NCBI RefSeq assembly: GCF_019443445.1 | Contig: NZ_CP080378.1 | Location: 2,976,001 to 3,040,000 of the forward strand | From: Massilia sp. PAMC28688 | GTDB lineage: Bacteria; Pseudomonadota; Gammaproteobacteria; Burkholderiales; Burkholderiaceae_D | Reading direction: 5' to 3' | DNA: 64,000 nucleotides | Shown here: positions 38,039 to 45,063 of the stretch, piece after piece | Position numbering within the stretch: position 1 is the first letter of the stretch | Layout of the letters: every line of letters starts with the position of its first letter | The notes under the pieces: model-generated | What the model saw: only the letters and a program-made list of their open reading frames with translations | Told to the model about the DNA's origin: nothing | The model's database searches: none | Position numbers and translations under genes: made by a program

Positions 38039-40336
38039 ATGCGAACCCAAGGGTACCTGGCGTTTGTGATTGGCATGTGCCTGACGGCGTGGACCTGCAT
38101 GAAGGTCAGCGATGCCCAGCAGGCCCGGATCAGCAATACCTTCCAGCGCGACACCGACAAGATCGCTGCCGATACCAGCACACGCCTGAAGATTTATTTC
38201 GACACGCTGCTGTCGATCAAGGGTGCCTTTACTATCAACGACAAGATCAACCGCGCCCAGTTTGTGCGCTATGTGGACGAACTCGACATCCGCAAGCGCT
38301 ACCCTGGTTTCCAGGCAATCCAGTTCGTGCGCGACGTGCCCGATGGCGATGTGCCGCGCTTCGAGGCCAGCGTGCGCGGCGACACGTCGCTCCTGACGAC
38401 GGGTTATCCCGACTTTGCGGTCCATCCGGTCGTCAAGAGCGAGCGCCATTACATCATTGAATACAGCGAGCCGCTGGCCGGCAACGAGATCGCCTTCGGG
38501 CTGGACCTGGCGGCGCTGCCGCCGCACCGGGCCGCGCTGGAACTGGGCCGCGACAGCGGGCAGCTGGTGGCCACCGAACGCATCACCCTGGTCCAGGACA
38601 AAACGGGTGAACCGGGCTTCGTGGCGCGCGCCCCGGTCTACCGCCAGGACCTGCCGGCCACCACGGTGGCGCAGCGGCGCGCGGCCCTGGTGGGCTGGGT
38701 GGCGATTGTGTTTCGCGTCAATAACCTGATGCAGGAAGTGCTCGACCCGGTACTGGCGCCGAACCTTGCCATCCGCATCGACGATGCGGGCGACGGCCAG
38801 GCCGCGGCGCCACCGGCGCCGGACAAGCTGATGTTTTCCAGCCCGGGCAGCGGTGCCCGTCCGATTCCCGGCATGGTTGTGTACAAGCACCTGGACGTGG
38901 CGCAGCGGCGCTGGGTGATGCGCCTGGCGGCACTGGAGGGTCCCCGCTACAGCCAGAACCTGACGCCGGTGGTATTGGTGGCCCTCGGGGGCACCCTGGT
39001 GAGCATGCTCATCGCGGCGCTTCTGATCGCGTGGGCCCGCAGCCGCGCGCTGGCGGCGCAGGTGCGCGGCGCGCTGGAAGAGCAGCGCGCCTTCCAGGAC
39101 AGCGCCAGCGTCGGCATCGCCCTGTTTGCGCACGGCCAGGTGGTGCGCTGCAATCGGGGCATGGAAGACATCATGGGCTATGGGCCGGGCGAACTGGCGG
39201 GGCAGCCCAGTGCCATCCTGACCCAGGGCCACGAGCAGGCGTTTCGTATTGATCCGCTCACCCGGCGCGCGCAAAGCGAACTGGAACTGGTGCGCCGGGA
39301 TGGCAGCGTGATGTGGTGCCTCATCAATGGCAAGGCGGTGGGCGAGTCGCCCCTGGCCGGCGAAGAGGTGTGGGTGATCCAGGATATCAGCGACCGCAAG
39401 CATGCCGAGGCGGCCCTGCTCGATGCCCGCGACGGCCTGCAGACCAGCCTGTCGGAACTGGCGCGCCAGAAGGCCTCGGTGGAGGCGGCCCAGCGCGACC
39501 TGTCGAACGTGCTGAACACGCTCAACCAGGCCCAGACCAATCTGATCACGTCGGAAAAGATGGCTTCGCTCGGCTCGCTCGTGGCCGGGATTGCCCATGA
39601 ACTCAATACGCCGATCGGCAACAGCCTGCTCACGGCCACCGCGCTTGACGACATGGTACGCGGCTTTGAAAAGCAGTATGCCGACGGCGGCATCAAGCGC
39701 TCGGCGCTCGAGACCATGGTGGCCGACACCAAGACCGCGTGCAGCATCATGACCAGTTCCCTGCACCGCGCGGCCGACCTGATCACTTCGTTCAAGCAGG
39801 TGGCCGTGGACCAGACCAGCGACCAGCGGCGCCGGTTCAACCTGAGCGAGGTCATTGGCGACACCTGTGCCACCTTTGCCGCCCAGTTCAAGCGGGCCAA
39901 TTGCGACACCCGCATCGACTGCCCGCCAGGGCTGGTCATCGACTCCTATCCGGGTGGCGTGGGCCAGGTGCTGTCAAACCTGATCAACAACGCCTTGCTG
40001 CATGCCTTTGAGGGCCGCGCGCACGCCAGCATGACCATCTCGGTGCGCGAGACCGGCGACGGCCATCTGATGCTGGTGTTTGCCGACGATGGCGTGGGCA
40101 TGCCGCCCCGGATCCTGCACCAGGTATTCGATCCCTTTTTCACCACCAAGATGGGGCAGGGCGGCTCCGGGCTGGGCATGAACATTGTCTATAACATCGT
40201 CACCGGCATGCTTGGCGGCAGCATCGCAATTGAATCCTCGCCGGGGCAAGGCACGACCGTCACCATCCGCATGCCATGCGTGGCGCCGCGCCGCGACGGG
40301 GAGGGCGTGGAATTGAAGCTGCTGTCGATTCCCTGA
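38039..40336 (+). CDS. CHASE-PAS sensor histidine kinase
   Basis: A 765-residue membrane sensor. A first helix (residues about 6-22) and a second (310-332) bracket a periplasmic CHASE domain of about 280 residues (RYPGFQAIQFVRDVP, then SERHYIIEYSEPLAG). A PAS domain (350-455) and a coiled coil (455-510) follow. The kinase core has phospho-His520 in LVAGIAHELNTPIGNSL, an N box NLINNALLHAF and G boxes DDGVGMP and GGSGLGMNIVYNIV. CHASE domains sense small extracellular ligands. No response regulator is next to it, so the partner is elsewhere. GGAG precedes the ATG. Confidence 0.92.
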   Translation: MRTQGYLAFVIGMCLTAWTCMKVSDAQQARISNTFQRDTDKIAADTSTRLKIYFDTLLSIKGAFTINDKINRAQFVRYVDELDIRKRYPGFQAIQFVRDVPDGDVPRFEASVRGDTSLLTTGYPDFAVHPVVKSERHYIIEYSEPLAGNEIAFGLDLAALPPHRAALELGRDSGQLVATERITLVQDKTGEPGFVARAPVYRQDLPATTVAQRRAALVGWVAIVFRVNNLMQEVLDPVLAPNLAIRIDDAGDGQAAAPPAPDKLMFSSPGSGARPIPGMVVYKHLDVAQRRWVMRLAALEGPRYSQNLTPVVLVALGGTLVSMLIAALLIAWARSRALAAQVRGALEEQRAFQDSASVGIALFAHGQVVRCNRGMEDIMGYGPGELAGQPSAILTQGHEQAFRIDPLTRRAQSELELVRRDGSVMWCLINGKAVGESPLAGEEVWVIQDISDRKHAEAALLDARDGLQTSLSELARQKASVEAAQRDLSNVLNTLNQAQTNLITSEKMASLGSLVAGIAHELNTPIGNSLLTATALDDMVRGFEKQYADGGIKRSALETMVADTKTACSIMTSSLHRAADLITSFKQVAVDQTSDQRRRFNLSEVIGDTCATFAAQFKRANCDTRIDCPPGLVIDSYPGGVGQVLSNLINNALLHAFEGRAHASMTISVRETGDGHLMLVFADDGVGMPPRILHQVFDPFFTTKMGQGGSGLGMNIVYNIVTGMLGGSIAIESSPGQGTTVTIRMPCVAPRRDGEGVELKLLSIP

Positions 40337-40402
40337 CCCGCGGTGCGCCGTGGACCTGGCAGCGCGCATATACTGCGGGGACATTTACCCGAGGCTCGCA
40401 CC

Positions 40403-41233
40403 ATGGCACACAAGCCCCCCAGTGATCCGACTGCGTCCGGCGCGACAAGCTTTGCCCTGAACCGCAATCGGCTCCAGCTTTTGCATCGCATTCACAACGC
40501 GCTCGAAACCCCCATGGCCCTGCTGGGGCTGGCCTGGTTTTGCCTGATGGTGGTCGATCTTACCCGGGGGCTGGGCGATACCGGCAACACTGCCACCACG
40601 GTCATCTGGGTCATCTTCATTGCCGACTTTGCCCTGCGCCTGATCCTGGCGCCGCGCAAGCTGGCCTACATGCGCAAGAACTGGCTGACGGTGATCGCGC
40701 TGGTGCTGCCGGCGCTGCGGGTACTGCGCTTCGCCCGCGTGCTGCGCGGCCTGTCGCGCCTGCGCGGCCTGCCGCTGGTGCGCATCCTGGCGTCGATCAA
40801 CCGCGGCATGCGCGCACTGGGCGAGACCATGCAGCGGCGCGGTTTCGGCTATGTACTGGCGATTACTTTGATCGTCACGCTGGCCGGTGCGGCCGGCATG
40901 CTGCATTTTGAAGGCAAGGTCGCCAGTGCCGCGGGTGCGTCAGGGATCGACGACTTCTGGTCGGCCCTGTGGTGGACCGGCATGATGATGACCACCATGG
41001 GCAGCGAGTACTGGCCGCGCACGGGGGAGGGCCGGGTGCTGTGCATGTTCCTGGCCATTTATGCGTTTGCGGTGTTTGGCTATTTTACAGGCACCATCGC
41101 CACCTACTTCATCGGGCGCGACCATGTCGAAGCTGCCGACGGCGCCACCTTGCAGGCGCTGCGCGAGCTGCAGGAACAGGTGGCGCAGCTGCGCGACGAG
41201 CTGGCGCGGGCGCAGGAGGCGCGCGGCCAATAA
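40403..41233 (+). CDS. Voltage-gated-like ion channel with non-canonical filter
   Basis: A 276-residue protein with six membrane helices of the VIC type. Segment S4 carries regularly spaced arginines (LRVLRFARVLRGLSRLRGLP). The pore loop reads WWTGMMMTTMGSEYWPRTGE where potassium channels have TVGYGD. Then comes a last helix (FLAIYAFAVFGYFTGTIATY) and a cytoplasmic coiled tail (LQALRELQEQVAQLRDELAR). The start is placed at the ATG at 40403, not the earlier open frame, because it fits the helix layout. The filter makes ion selectivity uncertain. It lies 66 nt after the kinase gene and may be cotranscribed. Confidence 0.85.
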   Translation: MAHKPPSDPTASGATSFALNRNRLQLLHRIHNALETPMALLGLAWFCLMVVDLTRGLGDTGNTATTVIWVIFIADFALRLILAPRKLAYMRKNWLTVIALVLPALRVLRFARVLRGLSRLRGLPLVRILASINRGMRALGETMQRRGFGYVLAITLIVTLAGAAGMLHFEGKVASAAGASGIDDFWSALWWTGMMMTTMGSEYWPRTGEGRVLCMFLAIYAFAVFGYFTGTIATYFIGRDHVEAADGATLQALRELQEQVAQLRDELARAQEARGQ

Positions 41234-41342
41234 GCCCATCCTGGTCAGCCCCTGTTTCGTTTACGTTTCCATCAGTCTAGGTTGCGCCGCGAGACGGGCT
41301 TTGCTGGGATCATGGACGTCCTCACGAGAAAAGGAGAACATC

Positions 41343-41717
41343 ATGCACCAGTCTCAATTTTCTGCCTGTATCGAAGCCTGCTATGCCTGCGCCCAGGCCT
41401 GTGACCACTGCGCCGCGGCCTGCCTGCAGGAGGATGACGTCAAGATGATGGCCGGCTGTATCGCGCTTGATATCGACTGCGCCCAGATGTGCCGCATGGC
41501 CGCCGGGGCCATGGCGCGCGGCAGCCAGATGGTCAGCGAACTGTGCCAGGTCTGCGCCACCGTCTGTGACGCTTGTGCCGACGAATGCGGCAAGCACGAG
41601 GCAGAGCATTGCCAGGAATGCGCCAGGGCCTGCCGCGCCTGCGCCGATGAATGCAGGCGCATGGTGAGCGGCGCGGCTTCCAAGGCCAGCGTCGGACGCG
41701 GGGCTGCCGCCCACTAA
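41343..41717 (+). CDS. Cys-rich four-helix-bundle copper-binding protein (DUF326/Csp type)
   Basis: A 124-residue protein with 19 cysteines arranged mostly as CxxxC and CxxC pairs along helices (CIEACYACAQACDHCAAAC at the start; CQECARACRACADEC near the end). This is the DUF326 pattern of copper-storage proteins, whose bundle core binds many Cu(I) ions. It has no signal peptide, so a cytosolic form is expected. A strong ribosome site (AAAAGGAGAA) stands before the ATG at 41343. It converges on the halogenase genes. Confidence 0.88.
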   Translation: MHQSQFSACIEACYACAQACDHCAAACLQEDDVKMMAGCIALDIDCAQMCRMAAGAMARGSQMVSELCQVCATVCDACADECGKHEAEHCQECARACRACADECRRMVSGAASKASVGRGAAAH

Positions 41718-41849
41718 GCATGCGCCGCCGTGCCGCGCGTCCGGCCTGACGGTGTGATTCCACCGCTTGCCGGACGCCGGTGTTGGCACGTGCTGCATAC
41801 TGGATCGTCTTGCCTGGATTGCTCGTATAGACTGGGCCGTTTAGACTGG

Positions 41850-41955
41850 GCCGTTGCTTCCAGCAACCGGCCCTGTTGCCGCATCTGGCAGGAGATGCTG
41901 GTTCAATGCTGCGCGCGGCGTTGAAAGGAAAAACCCTCCCGCCAGCGTTCAGGCG
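41850..41955 (+). pseudogene. Relic of a group II intron reverse transcriptase gene
   Basis: This 106-bp stretch aligns base for base, with a few gaps, to the start of the maturase gene at 9428-9538. Shared blocks include TTCCAGC, CAGGAGA, TCAATGCTG and the CGCGCxGCGTTGA run. In translation it reads LAGDAGSML-RAAL then AFRR against VSGDAGSMLLRAAL then AFKR. No other maturase motif follows. It lies in the gap between DUF326 and the halogenase and overlaps the last codons and stop of the halogenase gene on the opposite strand, so that stop may have been supplied by the insertion. Confidence 0.72.
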
Positions 41956-43457
41956 CCCACCAGGCATTCATCATGCCTTCGGAAGTTGAGGGCGCAACCA
42001 TGCAAGAACCGGTCGATGCCACTTTCCATATGCAGATCACCTGTGCCAGGCTGGGTCGCCGCGATGGGAGGGAAGACCCCATATCCAGCGAACAGGCAAT
42101 GCCACGAGATCGCGCTGAAGTGCGAGTTCCCTTGTGTGCGGGCGATTTCCTGAACGATGTCGGCCCGATCGAACCAAGCCTGTAACAGCGCGCCCAGCGC
42201 ATCTGACAGGTGCATATTTTCCTGATTGGCGCGCCAGTAGCCGCTGTCCGGGCGAGTATTGAGCTTGTAGTGGGCGACGATATAGTCACGCGCCCTCTCG
42301 AACCGTTCGACAATTTCATTGTTAAAGCGGGACTGGTGCAGCGTCGTAAATTGACCCTCTTCGAAGCATGTCATGAAGGACTGGATCGAAGCCTGTACGA
42401 GATGCAGGGCGGTCGCCTCGAGCGGCTCGATGAATCCTTGCGCCAGGCCCAGTGCGAGGCAATTCCGGTTCCAGTGGCGCTCGACCTGACCCACCTTCAT
42501 GGTCAAGTGCCGAGCCTCGACGTCGGCCGCGGTGGGCCCGAGCGTGCGCCTCAATTCGGCTTCCGCCTTGTCGGCCGAGAGAAATGCAGAGCTGTAGACG
42601 TAGCCATTGCCTACCCGATGTGTCAGTGGAATGTGCCAGGACCATCCCGCGGACAAGGCGCGCGAGACGGTCTGGACCGGAATCATGGCGCGCGCCGGGG
42701 CCGCCGTCGGGATCACGACGGCCGCATCGTTGAACAGGTTGTTGCGGAAGCTGTTGAAGGGCACACCTTGTGCCTGCTGCAACAGCAGCGACTTGAAGCC
42801 GGTGCAGTCGACGAAGAGATCACCGTCGATGCGCAAGCCGTCGGCGCCCAGCACGGCGACGATGTCGCCCTGGTCGTTCAGCTCGGCCTTGCCGATGGTG
42901 GCCTCGATTCGCTTCACGCCGCGCGATGCCGCATGGTTGGCCAAAAAGCGGCCGAGAAGCGCCGAATCGAAGTGATAGCCGTACTCGATGTCGAAGGGGA
43001 AGTGCGCGGGGGGCAGCGGGCCCTTGCCTTGCGCGGCAAGCACGCCACCGAGCAGGAAGCGCTCAGGCAAGGTGGTCACGTCCAGCCCCAGCCTGCGCGT
43101 CATGCAGTTGACGAACAAGGCCTGCTCGTTGAGCGAGTCGATTTTCGAGAAAAACGGATGGCTGTAGGCGGCAATGCCGGATGCCGGGCTCCAGTCCTCG
43201 AAGCGGATGCTGAGCTTATAGGTGGCATGGCAGGCCGGCATCCACTCGGCTTCCGCCACACCGATCTGGCGGAAGAAGTGCTTCAAGGAAGGCGTGGAGC
43301 CTTCGCCTACCCCGATGATGCCGATCTCGGGCGACTCGATGACCGTGATGCGCGCGCGTCCGTCACCCCAGCGGCTGGCCATGAGGTTGGCGGCCATCCA
43401 GCCTGCGGTGCCGCCGCCGACGATGACGATGTCGATCGGTTTCGCGGTGCCCATCAT
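41949..43457 (-). CDS. Tryptophan halogenase family flavoenzyme, copy 1
   Basis: A 502-residue FAD-dependent halogenase-family protein. The FAD-binding motif is VIVGGGTAGWMAA near the N-terminus, and the family motif WxWxIP appears as GWSWHIPLTHRVGNGYVYSS. EGSTPSLKHFFRQIG and LALGLAQGFIEPLEATALH are also typical. True halogenases need a flavin reductase; none is nearby. Its start overlaps the stop of copy 2 (ATGA), giving a two-gene operon. The last few codons lie in a sequence shared with an intron relic, so the C-terminus may be altered. Substrate unknown. Confidence 0.85.
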   Translation of the reverse strand: MMGTAKPIDIVIVGGGTAGWMAANLMASRWGDGRARITVIESPEIGIIGVGEGSTPSLKHFFRQIGVAEAEWMPACHATYKLSIRFEDWSPASGIAAYSHPFFSKIDSLNEQALFVNCMTRRLGLDVTTLPERFLLGGVLAAQGKGPLPPAHFPFDIEYGYHFDSALLGRFLANHAASRGVKRIEATIGKAELNDQGDIVAVLGADGLRIDGDLFVDCTGFKSLLLQQAQGVPFNSFRNNLFNDAAVVIPTAAPARAMIPVQTVSRALSAGWSWHIPLTHRVGNGYVYSSAFLSADKAEAELRRTLGPTAADVEARHLTMKVGQVERHWNRNCLALGLAQGFIEPLEATALHLVQASIQSFMTCFEEGQFTTLHQSRFNNEIVERFERARDYIVAHYKLNTRPDSGYWRANQENMHLSDALGALLQAWFDRADIVQEIARTQGNSHFSAISWHCLFAGYGVFPPIAATQPGTGDLHMESGIDRFLHGCALNFRRHDECLVGA

Positions 43458-44950
43458 GATCGTGCCCTGACGGCAGCGGCCAGGTAGTCGTCATGGGTCA
43501 TGAATCCTTCCAGGCCCTGGCGCTTTGCCGCCGCCATGTCCGCCAGCGCTCCGGCCAGCTCGTCGGGCGCAAATCCCGCCGCCACCGGATGGTAGTCCGC
43601 GGGCATCACACCCTGTCCGACCAGGACCTGCAGCCAGGAGGCGTCCTTGAAAATATCGTAGGGATCCTGGAACAGCCTGCCCGTGGCGCGGAACAGCGCG
43701 ATCTTGTCGCGCAGCCGCGGCGGCACGGCCATGTGGCGCACGTCCTGCCAGAAGCCGCTATCTGGCCGTTCGTTCACGTGGTAGTGGAGGATGATGAAGT
43801 CGCGGATCGTTTCGTACTCCAGGGCCGACTGGGCGTTGTACTCGTCCACGAGCGCCTGGCTGATGCCTTCATGGGGAAACAGCTTGAGCAAGCGCACGAT
43901 GGCTGACTGGATCAGGTAGATGCTGGTGGACTCGAGCGGCTCGAGGAAACCACCCGACAGTCCGATGGCACAGACATTCTTGGCCCAGGCGTCGCGCGTG
44001 CGCCCGGTGCGAAAGCGGATCAGTCTTGGTTCGGCCAGGGCCGGCGCCGGCAGGTTGGCCATCAGCGTGGCGCTTGCCTCGTCGTCGCTGATATGCCGGC
44101 TGCTGTACACCAGGCCATTGCCAATCCGGTGCTGCAGCGGAATCTGCCATTGCCATCCCGCCGCATGTGCTATCGAACGGGTATAGGGCAGGGTACTCGC
44201 CAGTCGCTCCGACGGCACGGCCAGAGCGCGGTCGCACGGCAGCCAGTGGGACCAGTCGTCATAGGGAACCTCGAGTGCTTGCTGGATGAGCAGGCCGCGC
44301 ATGCCGGAGCAGTCCACGAACAGGTCACCATGCACTTCGCGGCCGTCCTGCAGCTTGAGGGTGCGCACATGACCCGATTCGGGCGCAAGCACAACCTGCT
44401 CGATCAAGCCTTCGGTGCGCTTCACCCCATTGGCTTCGCAAATTTTCCGCAGATACTGACCGTACAGGCCGGCATCGAAGTGGTAGGCATACGGCACATC
44501 CAGGAATGGATCCTGGGTACGGGGGCGCCCGAACCGGCCCGCCTGGCACGCCAGATAATTGAGGTCATACTCCCACAGGCTACGGGTCTGGCCCAGGGCC
44601 ACGCCCCGAGCCCAGAAGTGCTGGAAATCGCAAAAGGCATGATTGCGCCCGGGCACCCCGAATGTATGAAAATACGATTCGCCAGGAACCCGCCACCCTT
44701 CGAAACGAATGGCCAGCTTGATCGATCCATTGGTTTCACGCAGGAAGTCGCTTTCAGAAATGCCCAGTACGGCATTGAGATGATGAATCGGCGGAATCGT
44801 CGCTTCGCCAACGCCCACGATGCCGATTGTCTCGGATTCGACCACTTCAACGGCCACCTGGTTGCCCAGGACACGCTTGATCAGTGCCGCCGACATCCAG
44901 CCGGCCGTTCCACCGCCGACCACGACAAGCTTTTCGATCCGCTTGTGCAT
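43454..44950 (-). CDS. Tryptophan halogenase family flavoenzyme, copy 2
   Basis: A 498-residue homologue of the next gene, with FAD motif LVVVGGGTAGWMSAA and halogenase motif GWQWQIPLQHRIGNGLVYSS. GEATIPPIHHLNAVLGI and SGGFLEPLESTSIYLIQSA match the family well. The start is the ATG at 44950, because GGAGG sits 7 nt upstream; the open frame beyond has no ribosome site. It is the first gene of the halogenase pair and follows the TonB receptor on the same strand, with a terminator-like hairpin between. This linkage with a TonB receptor recurs in carbohydrate-scavenging loci of proteobacteria. Confidence 0.87.
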   Translation of the reverse strand: MHKRIEKLVVVGGGTAGWMSAALIKRVLGNQVAVEVVESETIGIVGVGEATIPPIHHLNAVLGISESDFLRETNGSIKLAIRFEGWRVPGESYFHTFGVPGRNHAFCDFQHFWARGVALGQTRSLWEYDLNYLACQAGRFGRPRTQDPFLDVPYAYHFDAGLYGQYLRKICEANGVKRTEGLIEQVVLAPESGHVRTLKLQDGREVHGDLFVDCSGMRGLLIQQALEVPYDDWSHWLPCDRALAVPSERLASTLPYTRSIAHAAGWQWQIPLQHRIGNGLVYSSRHISDDEASATLMANLPAPALAEPRLIRFRTGRTRDAWAKNVCAIGLSGGFLEPLESTSIYLIQSAIVRLLKLFPHEGISQALVDEYNAQSALEYETIRDFIILHYHVNERPDSGFWQDVRHMAVPPRLRDKIALFRATGRLFQDPYDIFKDASWLQVLVGQGVMPADYHPVAAGFAPDELAGALADMAAAKRQGLEGFMTHDDYLAAAVRARS

Positions 44951-45010
44951 AGACAACCTCCAACAAGATAAATTCAGGGCCGAATGTTCGGCCTCGTGCA
45001 TGGTTTAACG

Positions 45011-45047
45011 AAAAAAGCCCAGGCAGCGGCAAGCTGTCCGGGCTTTC
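45011..45047 (-). terminator. Terminator-like hairpin between TonB receptor and halogenase genes
   Basis: AAAGCCCAGGCAGC and GCTGTCCGGGCTTT pair with two mismatches around a GGCAA loop. On the minus strand a TTTTTT run follows, so it may end or attenuate transcription from the receptor gene. Confidence 0.6.
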
Positions 45048-45063
45048 AGGGCTTACAGCTCAA

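Noticed and set aside
41723..41849. Possible continuation of the intron relic upstream of 41850
   Set aside because: No further match to the group II intron could be seen by eye in this part.
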